A stretch of 47,123 bases of DNA from Usnea hakonensis (Eukaryota; Ascomycota; Lecanoromycetes; Lecanorales; Parmeliaceae): contig BLJB01000299.1 of assembly GCA_013423325.1 (NCBI GenBank), positions 1 through 47,123 of the forward strand, written 5' to 3'. The translations under genes and the position numbers were made by a program. Positions 1-9,592 of the stretch are shown in pieces; positions within the stretch are counted from its first letter, which is position 1, and every line of letters begins with the position of its first letter. The notes under the pieces were generated by a model. That model saw only the letters and a list, made by a program, of their open reading frames with translations, had not been told where the DNA came from and did no database searches.

Positions 1-235
1 ATAAAAAGGATACTGGCATGCTGCAGGAATGATTTCGCCTACCCCCCTAGCGCCCTTAAAGTACTTTAAAGTACGGCTGCTAATCGCGCGCCTCGATTGG
101 CGCGTCATAAACGCTAAGATCTCTCAATGGCAGTCAGATCACAATGGATTGTCATTTCAGCAGTCTAAGCTCAAACAAAAGGTCTTTTCTACAATCAAAC
201 ATACAAATTCCCCTCGGTGTACCAGAGCCTTCATT

Positions 236-1825
236 ATGGCTGGACGAGCAACTGGAAGGCGCGTCGATAGCTCTTCCAGTACCTCAAATCATAGCTCCCG
301 CCATCAAACTTTCCCCAATTATTCTTCAGCTCCAGCGACCATGGAAGACAAGCGAAACTGGAAGGGCTTCTGCGAAATTGAATCAGAACCCGTACGATTT
401 TAATGCGCATTTGGGAATGGAGTGTAGATGTATGCTTACAGCAATTGCAGGCTTTCTTTAACATTATGCTCAAAAACTTTGGCGTCCAAGGGGTCAAAGT
501 TCAGGAGATTGTCTCTTTAGATGATGAGATACTTGCATTCTTGCCGTACGCGCGTCGCCGTGTTTCTTCTTCCCTATGCAACTCAATTAAGGATCTGATT
601 TATTAACTAGTCGACCCGTCTACGGTTTGATCTTCTTGTTCAAATGGATTGAGGAGGACTCCGAGAAGCAAGAGCAAAGTTGTCCTGAAGGAGTTTGGTT
701 TGCCAATCAGGTCAGATTGTCGATCTTATCGTCGGTCGTAATAGCTGATGAGCGTAGACCATGAACAATGCGTGTGCAAGTGTTGCATTACTAAACATTG
801 TGAACAATGTTCCAAGCCTTGACTTAGGAGAAAGTCTTTATGGATTCAAGGTGTTTACAGCCAACTTCACCCCTGCTTTACGTGGTGACGCTATAGGAAA
901 TTTTGATTTTGTAAAAGACGTCCACAATTCATTCGCAAGGTATGTGTAAACTCTCAACTTATCGGACCACGTCATGGTTCCTGTTGCACACATGGCATCC
1001 TCCAGCTTTGCTCCTGACAGAAAAGCGAGACTCAGAATACCTGCAGGAAAATGGACATGCTGAATGCGGATCTTCTACTCAAGAATGAAGCTACCGCGAA
1101 AAAGGGCAAGAAAATATTAGCAGATGAGGACGAGAGTGAAGGAGGTTTTCATTTCATCGCCTTCATGCCTATTGACGACCATCTTTGGAAGCTTGATGGG
1201 CTTGAACGCCAACCGATGTGTCTCGGTAAACATCAAGTGACTTACTTGAATGATTATATCGCTGATGGCAAGTACTATAGGTTCCGTGCAGGGTGACTGG
1301 CTCAGCCAAGCGAAGCCTGACATCGAGGCTCGTATGGCCCAGTATGAAGAGGGGCAGATCGAGTTTGCGATTCTCAGTCTCGTGCGGGATCCGTTACTTG
1401 ATATGATTCCTGCTCTAGCTAAGAACGTAAAAGCCATCAGTGCACTGTCGTCGCGGTTGGATATTATCAAACCGGGATGGGAAGACTTTTTTGACTCCTC
1501 GGTTAAGAAAGAAATCGTAGGAAGAAATAGCTTAAGCATTGACGCGAGCTTCACTTACGGCATTACACAAAGGATGCTTGATCAAGCTCAACCGTCCCAA
1601 GCTGTGACAGATCTTTGTCACGGTAACAAAGTGCCAGATATTCTCGCGCACTATGGGCAATTAAGGACCGCGCAAGCGGGCTTACGAATGTCAATCAGAG
1701 AGGAAATGCAATCAAACCAGTCAGATGAGGAAAGAGCTGCAGCTCGAACATGTGATTATGGAGCGAGGATGCAGAATTTTGTGCGGAAAATGAAGATCAA
1801 GAGGCAGGCATCAAAAGAGTCCTAG
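236..1825 (+). CDS. Ubiquitin carboxyl-terminal hydrolase, UCH37/UCHL5 type (peptidase C12)
   Basis: Cysteine protease that removes ubiquitin from chains; UCH37 proteins act at the 26S proteasome through Rpn13, and the animal protein also joins INO80. I read six exons: 236-391, 451-545, 611-710, 758-939, 1047-1225 and 1281-1825, giving about 418 residues. Family marks are PVYGLIFLFKW, the active-site stretch NNACASVALLN (Cys123), FHFIAF (His213) and KLDGL (Asp228), then GDWLSQAKPDIEARM and the C-terminal UCH37-like (ULD) helix region ending YGARMQNFVRKMK. All catalytic residues are present, so it should be active. The start at 236 gives a basic Ser-rich leader before NWKGFCEIESEP; a later Met (341) is possible. 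Introns are 47-107 bp with clean GT/AG ends and every junction restores the frame. Next to an unrelated gene on the same strand. Family call is firm; binding partners are inferred from the family. Confidence 0.93.
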
Positions 1826-2341
1826 TTACGCATTAGTTGCAGTCCTTTACAACTCAATGGAGATACTCAAAAACATGAAACCTCGTTCTTAATTGTTGCA
1901 ACAAATGTCCACGGGTCAATGATTCACCTGTAATCGGCGCCTTACTCAGGTTCTGCGCGGTTGCGGCGCTTGATAAACATCCCCATCCCGCAGAAAGTAA
2001 GGTAAGGTACCGTACCTAAGTAAAGTAAGTACTTATTTATTCTAAGTACGAAGTGCGTCTAGGTGTTATTAACGTTAGCGTAACTTTGATTACGTGAAAT
2101 CAAATACGCCGCGAATAGGTAGCATTGGCTCGATTGAGTACGCCAAATTCTGAAAGCTTTCGCACCTGACTCTTAGCAACAGATAGCTCACCATTCTAGG
2201 TGCTCGTTCGACTCTATATTTTATTGGCTGTCCAACTCTTCAATGTTCTCCTCTCTCTTTTAAGGTGCTCTTCCCTCAGAACTCGACGCGTTTTAAGAGT
2301 GGCACAAATAGTCTGGATATGCGATTGCGCCTCCGATAAAA
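1826..2341. promoter_or_regulatory. Intergenic region with a GGTACC-rich tract
   Basis: No gene is visible. It holds the 3' end of the UCH37 gene and the upstream region of the next gene. Around 1997-2035 there is a run of overlapping GGTA/TACC words (AAGGTAAGGTACCGTACC) of a kind that recurs in other intergenic regions of this window. Confidence 0.4.
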
Positions 2342-3497
2342 ATGCAGAGATCTGCTGATCCAACACTACAACTTGAGATTGACGAATGGATCCTCGACTA
2401 TCTTATGTTTTCGGCCATCAAGGCTTTACTAGAAGACTACCAAGATTTAAAAGACAAGCCCCGCGATCTATCCATCAGGCAAGGGCGATCGAGCTTGTGC
2501 TTACAGCTCGTGGATTGTAAGCACTGCTGCATCTAGATCAAAGAGTGCCCCATGGCTCATTTCAAAGAACAGCTTTCTTCACGACGTTTCGTACGAAGCA
2601 CCCAGACCACCATTGCGGTTTAGACTTGAAATTTCGCTTACGCCTGCTCAAGTTCACCGTAATGTTCACAAAGCGTTCAGCGCCAGCAGAGGCAACTCCT
2701 CCTGGGCCAGTTTTGCAGAACTTACGGCATCGGCGTCAGGAGCAAGCGTGTTCTTTCCGTTCCCGTGAGAACGAACTTTCCGGTATAGAACTTCCCAACT
2801 GGACCCCGTATCTCGTACCCTTGAATGCTATGGAGGTAAATGAAGAACACTCAAGTGAAAAAACCACCGATGGCAACGCAATGTTTGAGACGTATGACCT
2901 CTTCCGACCTGAAATGTCTTTACTTGACACGATCCCTCTGTTCATGGCTGTCGCAGCCGCGCAGATTGCGATGCAAGAAGGTACGATCACCGAAACCTGG
3001 ATGCGACTGGCAGCCGGCTATATGGCGCATGCCGCTGCCGAACAGTACCTCGTCTATGGATCTCAGCGTCAGGAAGTGCTTCAGGAAGCTTTTTCATGGG
3101 GTTTCGACCCTGAATGTAGTGCAGAGGAAGGAACCGATGATTTCCAGATAAATGCCATGTTCTGGGCTGTGGATGCAGTCGTAGACGGTTGGGACAGAAT
3201 CCGCGATGAGCACGCGCAGGCTGTAAGTCTGAACTTTCAATGTGCTCTGCACATAAGCTTACGAGCGATGTGTTGCAGCTCGTGCCCCCAGCGGGAGTCG
3301 ATTTGCGGATGCACCTTCAGACGCTGATGGCGAATGACCTCTCCATCACCGAGTTCGAGCGGCGTCTCATTGACTTCTTAGGCAAAATGTTGATGGGTCA
3401 ATCGCGGCCCTTGCTATTGCAAATGGAGTCAGGTAAGGTTGACGGGCTAACACGGAAGGAAACTAAAGAGCTGTTTCAAGCCGTTGGTATGACATGA
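2342..3497 (+). CDS. Conserved-looking fungal protein of unknown function, reading frame disrupted
   Basis: Not recognised by name. The body is clear: a helical protein with NWTPYLVPLNAMEV, SLLDTIPLFMAVAAAQIA, ETWMRLAAGYMAHAAAEQYL and, after a 56-bp GT-AG intron (3223-3278), LVPPAGVDLRMHLQTL to a stop at 3495-3497. The N-terminus starts at the ATG at 2342 (EIDEWILDYLMFSAIKALLE). The reading frame changes twice. Between about 2450 and 2540 it shifts from frame 2 to frame 0 (via frame 1 the text reads ARAIELVLTARGL, then STAASRSKSAPWL). At about 2765 it shifts from frame 0 to frame 1, where ...SVFFPFP meets ENELSGIELPNW with one extra base. A 40-bp intron (2497-2536) could explain the first shift and a 130-bp intron (2659-2788) the second, but the latter would remove about 43 coding-looking codons. 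A recent pseudogene or sequencing indels fit better. No transmembrane segment or signal peptide is seen. Confidence 0.6.
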
Positions 3498-3801
3498 TTT
3501 GTGCGTTCACGATGACATTTAGAATACCCCTTTGCGTCAAAGCTTATCCTACGAAACATGAATCACTACCTTCTAAAGAGCCACGGCTGACGATAAGGTG
3601 GAAATGCCTGAAATGATGTCCCTTTTCTTTTGTTCACGGCTAGGGCGGGTTACCTCATCTGACAACCCTTGCTCGATGTAGGCGGCTCTTTTCGACCTGA
3701 CCGAAGGGTATGCTTTGACTTGCGCCATCGGCTACGTCCAGATAGGCGGGCAAGCGTAAGAAGTCTTACGTGAGGGCCCCAAACTGAATAACGCATCGAC
3801 A
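3498..3801. other. Convergent 3' intergenic spacer
   Basis: About 300 bases between two genes that end towards each other. It should hold both 3' UTRs; nothing else stands out. Confidence 0.4.
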
Positions 3802-5702
3802 ATTAATTATCTGGATACTCATCCATAATGTTGCTGACGAATACCCCTTTGGCTCTGTCCCATCGCTTAAAATACTGACCCGCCAAAGCCATGAGTTCTT
3901 TACTAGGATCCTCTTGTATAAGCGCAATATTCTCTTCGGCAACGTATCGGACGGATCTATCTTCAGCCCTAGGGACGTGCGATCAATAAATAATCTTTGG
4001 TTCCACAGATTCCCACTTACAGCACATGGTAGAAACCTTGATACTTGCCTCTTGGCAGCTCATATACGCCCATACGTGCCATCCATCCGTCTGTAGCAGC
4101 GCATTCTGCGTCCCAGCCAGTAATGACAGCCTTATAATGATACCGTTTGTGAAAAAATATCTGTCCAACTATATAATGGACGTTGCGCAACGAGTTTGAC
4201 GAACGGACTTTTCTCGTTTTGGGCATCTGGTCAGTTGTGCGGATAACCCTTATGGCGCTTCGTAGTTGTTCGTGTTGAGTAAGGCCCTCAGTCAAAGGGA
4301 GTAAGTACTTTTCAATTAGCCAGGTATCTGTGAGGAAATACTTTTCTATGAGTTCCGTGATTTGACTTAAACAATTTGCACGCTGAATGCCAGCTGTATT
4401 TGTATTACGCTCTGGCACAAGTAATATCGCCCAGACCGCAGCGTAGAAAGCGCCGTCCACGTCGGCGAAAGAGCTGCCTGTAGTGTGGTTACGACGAACG
4501 GATTGTATTGAATTGATGATGTTCTTTGCAGATCGAAGAACAATCTCAGCGGTTGATGAAGCGCCCAATAATTCTGCAAATTTCGATTGAGGAATGCCTA
4601 TACCTTGGAGTTGAGCTCGAAGATCCTTTACGTGAACTTCTTGGTGGGATCTGAAGGGATCCATGTACATTGGCTCTGATGCTGTATCAGCCACTTTACT
4701 TCGTCCATCCAATGTGCGACCCGGCAATGGATGGATGATAGCGAGGACGTGGAATGGGAAGCCGCAAGGCTGGGCGTCAATATGAAGTCTTTGTGCCACA
4801 CAGCAGTATATCGCCACCGACACGAGAGGTAGAGATGGATGGGGCGTGTTCTGCAAGGCAATGCCAATAAAATTGTTCTGGAGATTATAATAATCAGAGT
4901 TGCTACTGATGCCCGTCAAGTCTTGTTGTCTCATGAAATGTGCCAGTGCGATGGCTTTTTGACGTGACGATTGATCCATAAAGTCGGGAATGTCGCTGCA
5001 GACTTGTCGCGCGATATCGTCAAGCCGAGTAGCCACCTATAGTTCTTAGCTATCATTACAGAACATGATTTCTTGGATACACACATCATGAAAATCGCCA
5101 TCTCCCTCATGCACGACAAACATGTCGAAAGCGGCAAGAGCTCTCTCCAGCGGCACCGTGTCCCCTTTGCTAAGTTTCGCCCATTCCCTAATTGCCATGC
5201 TTCGATGTAAGCCCCCAAGGATGGCATCGCTGTAAAATCTGCTATTGAGTCAGCCCTCGTTTCTCGCACAATTGGAAGTCATTCAGCAAGACCTTCGGGC
5301 CAGGACATCTTCAGCTTCATCACCAACGTCCAGGTTTCGAAGTAGCATATCCTTTGCATCATAACCATGACCCATAATCCTTTCGGCCTTCTCAATTCGA
5401 TTCCGCTGGCTAGCGAGAATGCCGCCAATATCACGCACTATTGACCGGTCAATGGTGTAACGGTCGGCGAATATCTTCTTCCAGTCTGTATCAATAACGC
5501 CTTTTGAGAGCCTGAGTTCAACATCTTGCTCGGCGTTCCAGTGCTTGAATTGGCTAAGACAGTGGTCTCGCCACAGCAGAGGCTGTGGGAGGCTATTAAA
5601 CTTGCGGGACACTGTTTGGAGAGTAGGCACAGTAGAGGGTGGAAGATTGGATATGATTTGATGTAGAACTTCCACTGGAAGCTCACTGAGTACAAGGGCC
5701 AT
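3802..5702 (-). CDS. F-box protein with transglutaminase-like (SirB1) and YccV-like domains, FBXO21 family
   Basis: Probable substrate adaptor of an SCF ubiquitin ligase. Four exons on the minus strand: 5702-5293, 5238-5085, 5036-4021 and 3968-3802 (introns 48-54 bp), about 580 residues. The N-terminal F-box is LSELPVEVLHQIISNLPPST (residues about 4-45). The middle part has the SirB1/transglutaminase-like fold (GDTVPLERALAAFDMFVVHE; YYNLQNNFIGIAL; HPSLPLVSVAIYCCVAQRL). The C-terminus is a hemimethylated-DNA-binding YccV-like domain (VGQIFFHKRYHYKAVITGWD; ELPRGKYQGFYHVL; then VRYVAEENI in the last exon). This order is that of animal FBXO21 and its fungal relatives. I chose the Met at 5702 because it directly precedes the F-box; an in-frame Met lies upstream (5774). 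The last few codons before the stop at 3802 are approximate. It is head to head with JJJ1. Substrates are unknown. Confidence 0.9.
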
Positions 5703-6194
5703 GATTCTACTAATGGTCGTTCTTCTTTTGAGATTGAGGAATGATAAAAGTGTCCATGATTTCTGGTGACGCAATTATTCATGGAGAATATTGCATAATT
5801 CATAATTTATCATTATAGGTAGATAGGACAGAGTGCATAAAATAGTGCATGAACTACCTAGGTATCTTACTACTTTAGGTATTTTACCACCTACCTTACT
5901 TGGTCTTTGTCGTTAGTTTAGACCGGAACATTCTAGTGGTATTACCTGGTAGTACCAGCTTCACTCTAGAGTCCATATAAGAACCTACCTAGTCTTGATC
6001 TACAAATGATCGAATCGACCTATGACTTCACGCGCAACAACAGCCTGAACATGAGCCTGGACAATACAGCATTTACAGTCTCTTCACCAATTTCTCAGTC
6101 GAGAAAATACAAGGTGAAAACGAGTGGTCCATATATTCAACCACAATCTCCCGATATAATCAAGACATGAACGTTTGCGCATTTATCCTCCAGT
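5703..6194. promoter_or_regulatory. Divergent promoter region between the F-box gene and JJJ1
   Basis: About 490 bases with no ORF of note. At 5852-5905 it carries several CTACCTAGGTA/TTTAGGTA/CTACCTTA words, another instance of the GGTA-rich tracts seen between genes here. Core promoter elements are not clear. Confidence 0.35.
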
Positions 6195-7895
6195 ATGGGT
6201 GCAAATCAGTCATCAGATGCGGGCGGTAGCAGCGGTGGGCGAGGGGCCGTTGGAGAGGTAAAAACACCTTACGAGCTTCTTGGGGTCGATCGTCAAGCTT
6301 CTGAGGATGAGTGAGTCGAGCCAAACCTGAGAACCCTTTTACGAGCTGATACGTTCGCAAGGATCAAAAAAGCTTACCGCAAAAAAGCCTTGGAGCTTCA
6401 TCCAGATCGAAATTATGGGAATGTCGAAGCAGCCACAAAACAGTTCGCAGATGTGCAGTCGGCCTATGAGATCTTGTCAGACCCGCAAGAAAGGGCTTGG
6501 TACGACTCACATCGAGAGGCAATATTGCGTAACCAAGACGTTGTCTCTGGGGATCGCTATGAACACAATGTACGAATCACGACAGCGGATGACATACTTA
6601 GGATGTTCACGAATTTCCGTGGGAAGATAGACTTCACAGACTCCGATACGGGATTTTACCCTGTCCTCAGAAGGACATTCGATACTCTTGCAAGGGAAGA
6701 GGAGATGGCCTGTGAATGGGAGGGACTGGAGTCTATCAGATATCCTTCTTTCGGTCATGCAGATGACGCCTATGATGACGTTGTCAAGCCGTTCTATTCC
6801 GCATGGAGCAGTTTTGCAACACGAAAGAGCTTCTCTTGGGAAGACATATATCGATACTCGGAAGCACCAGATCGACGAGTACGACGCATGATGGAAAAAG
6901 AAAACAAGCGCCTTCGGGAAGACGGTGTTCGTGAATTCAACGATGCGGTTCGGTCACTCGTGGCGTTCGTAAAGAAGCGAGATCCCAGATTTAAGCCCAA
7001 CGCACAAACTGAAGCCGAACGTCAGAAGCTGCTACGAGATACCGCTGCAGCCCAAGCAGCCAGGTCGAGGGCAGCTAATCAAGCAAAACAGGCGCAACAG
7101 GAATCAGTGCCGGGATGGATGAGAACCAGTGGGTCTGAAGAGCCCGAAATATCTGACGAGTCGGAAGAGGCTGCCCAAGAACAATTTGAATGCGTAGTGT
7201 GCAAGAAAAGTTTCAAGAGTGAGAAACAGTACGAGGCCCACGAGAAAAGCAAGAAGCACGTCAAGGCTGTGCAGCATCTCAAGAAACAGATGCAGCAGGA
7301 AGATAGGGAATTTTGTTTCGAGAAGCCCAGTGATATCGAGGGCTCGGTTAAAAATGGTGGGGTGCCCGATGAGGAGGCCGCGGTTAAGCAAGGGGATGAC
7401 TTGGTCCTACTGAAAAGCGCAGCCGACCAGCAATCCGAGGTAGAGAGTTTGGATGGATTAAGAGCAAGCCAGGAAGAGTCTCCGGATGAGTTATCGGGCC
7501 CAATCGGGGCTGATGATTTGCCGGAAAGTTCTTCAGACGACGAGTACACATCACGCGAAAAAATAGAAGAGCGTATTCTCGGTGGTCCGGAAGTCGCAAT
7601 TCACCAAGGCATCGATTATTCATCGGAGCCACCGGCTTCCAAAACGCCAGATGAAGATAATGATGCGAGCGCGCAGGCGAAAACGGGTAAGGCCAAGGAG
7701 AAGCGAGCTAAGAAAGCTGCTCAGAAAGCTGCGCGGAGGTCGACAGTAAATGCGGGTCTGGAGGCAGATTTCAAGTGTCACGCCTGTCAGGCCGGATTCC
7801 CTTCAAAGACAAGGTTGTTCAACCACATCAAAGACCTTGGTCATGCACAGCCGGTTCCTAGGGCGGTGAAGGGAGGGAAGGAAAAGAAGCGATGA
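6195..7895 (+). CDS. JJJ1: Cytosolic J-domain protein Jjj1/DNAJC21, ribosome biogenesis
   Basis: J-protein co-chaperone. In yeast Jjj1, with Rei1 and Hsp70 Ssa, releases the export factor Arx1 and its partner Alb1 from cytoplasmic pre-60S particles. Two exons (6195-6310 and 6362-7895, intron 51 bp) give 549 residues, close to yeast Jjj1 (590). The J domain begins TPYELLGVDRQASEDEIKKA with the HPD motif at residues 52-54 (ELHPDRN). Two U1-like C2H2 zinc fingers follow: FECVVCKKSFKSEKQYEAH from Cys316 and FKCHACQAGFPSKTRLFNH from Cys511 near the C-terminus. Between them is a charged coiled-coil stretch and an acidic, low-complexity segment; the tail is basic (GGKEKKR), as is usual in ribosome-associated proteins. 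The start at 6195 places a short Gly/Ser leader before the J domain. Divergent from the F-box gene. Confidence 0.95.
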
Positions 7896-8523
7896 TCCCT
7901 GGGATGCAGGAAGACAGCGTTTAAGATGGTGGAGGAAAAGTACTATTTCCTTCTGATTGAACATCTGCATGACGATGGCGTCGCATTAGACAGTTTTGGA
8001 TAATATACCCCTATAGCTTTACATAGTGATTGAAAGGCATTATGTCGCCTATGAATGGCAATCCTGAACTTTCCCCTGCGCCTCATTTATTGTACAACCA
8101 TGCTAATAACCGTACTCCAGGGGCTACCTACCTTACCTTATTCATTTTTGTCAACCAACCCCAAACGCCTAGTCCAGACTGGAGTATATCTATCCACTTT
8201 AGCCCTTTTGTCCTATCAGATCAACGTTCAAAGCACCACATAAGGGAGTCTAGGATTCAACTCCGAAACGTAACATGTCATCAGCCTTTCGAAGTCATAG
8301 CCCCTTTCCGCCAATCATGCTCCTAGCGGACCCAGGCTGCCATTCAGGTAAGAAGCGTGGTATAGGAGTCGGGAATAATGTAGCGTCTTGCGAAGAAATG
8401 AAGTCGCTTGTCGACCCACTAAAAAAGAGGGGCGCCGTCGTTAGCCTTATTATTGGCCTTATACTATTACCGTTTCACCCCCTAGTAGAAGATTGACTAA
8501 GCCCAATTAGATATCAGTATAGG
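7896..8523. other. Intergenic, no gene seen
   Basis: Follows the 3' end of JJJ1. Short open frames at 8030-8500 have no coding look (low complexity, no conserved motif, no good splice partners). I see no RNA gene here. Confidence 0.4.
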
Positions 8524-8815
8524 TACGGAGGTCTACACGCAAAGTCTTGTCACATACGCTAATTTCTTGGCATTCTTAGTATTGTTCTGAATATCTTCAT
8601 TAAATTAACTACCCTTTCCCTTTTTTTCTTACGAATTTGCGCGTGTATTGACAAAGTCGAATCTTCTCGAAACCCGTATCGCGCAAATGGTAGATTTGTA
8701 TGTAAAGTATAGGCATTTATGTAGAGCAATGACAATTTGGTGAGAAGAATGATGTTAGCCCTACGAAAGACCCTTTTCTTGGCATGTGGCAGGACTTTGC
8801 GTGTAGACCTCCGTA
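8524..8815. mobile_element. MITE-like inverted-repeat element with TA flanks
   Basis: A 292-base unit. The left end reads TA then CGGAGGTCTACACGCAAAGT; the right end is its reverse complement followed by TA. The arms match over about 31 bases with two differences, both C/T transitions (CTTGTCACA against CCTGCCACA), as RIP would leave. Terminal repeats flanked by a TA duplication, no coding capacity and a length below 300 bases are what a Tc1/mariner-type MITE shows. No related transposase lies in the window, so the family is inferred. Confidence 0.65.
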
Positions 8816-8879
8816 TATAAGGAGCTAAGCGCCAAGACTCAACTGACCAATGTAAACCTCGGATGCACTTCCTATTTGG

Positions 8880-9370
8880 GACTCTTGGCAATTAGTCAGC
8901 ACGGAGAAAAAAGTGGCCGCGACCACCAAAATCCTTTTTTACTAAAAAAGACTTATAGCTACAATAAATTTATTCCCTATAACTATTATTTTTTATATAA
9001 ACTCTATAATTAGAGACCATCTTTTGCGCTTTCTAACGCTATAAAAATTATAAAAATCGGCCCAATATACGTGGTTATGTAATTTTTTTAAAAAACCTCC
9101 TCCCGGACGGCCCTACCCCTAGAGAACTTTCACACCAGAAATAATTTTCAAATAAAACAGTACCACGAAATTTTTTCGTGGGCTTATACTTGATTAGATA
9201 TATTATATAATGAAATACATATCTACTAGCGTTCTATTTATAGCGCTAAGTTAGTACGATTTTTATATTTCAAAATCTCGATGTTTATCCGATATTTATC
9301 GATTAATCGATTAATCGACGCTAAGGGTTTCCCAGGACTTCGCTTCATTATAAAATGGTAAGCTAATTTA
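8880..9370. repeat. AT-rich relic, probably a degraded repeat
   Basis: Base composition falls sharply against the flanks, with runs of A/T and few coding frames. It includes an 8-bp-stem hairpin, CCACGAAA/TTTCGTGG (9163-9181), and a perfect 20-bp palindrome of TCGATTAA-type words (9299-9318). A GTGGCCGCGACCAC near-palindrome is at about 8912. It looks like an old RIP-hit insertion, but no end or coding motif identifies it. From 9371 to 9592 I see nothing definite. Confidence 0.4.
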
Positions 9371-9592
9371 TTTTCTTAAGTGTTAGTCTCGAGCATCTGC
9401 TGCATATAATTGTGCTTCTAATGGACACCTATATCCTTTGGCTGCTCAGCATATAGTGCAGCTAATCGAGGGACGCCCGTAAAAGCGGTGCTACTCAACC
9501 ATAGCTAGGTAAACGATGCGTAAGCAGGCACAGGTACAGTTATTAGTATACAGCAATTCGAACGCTCCCAGCGAGCTGCGGAAAAGATGACC

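Noticed and set aside
7079..7549. Minus-strand frame of 156 codons inside JJJ1
   Set aside because: Antisense to an exon with clear zinc-finger and charged segments; Ser/Cys-rich as expected for a shadow frame.
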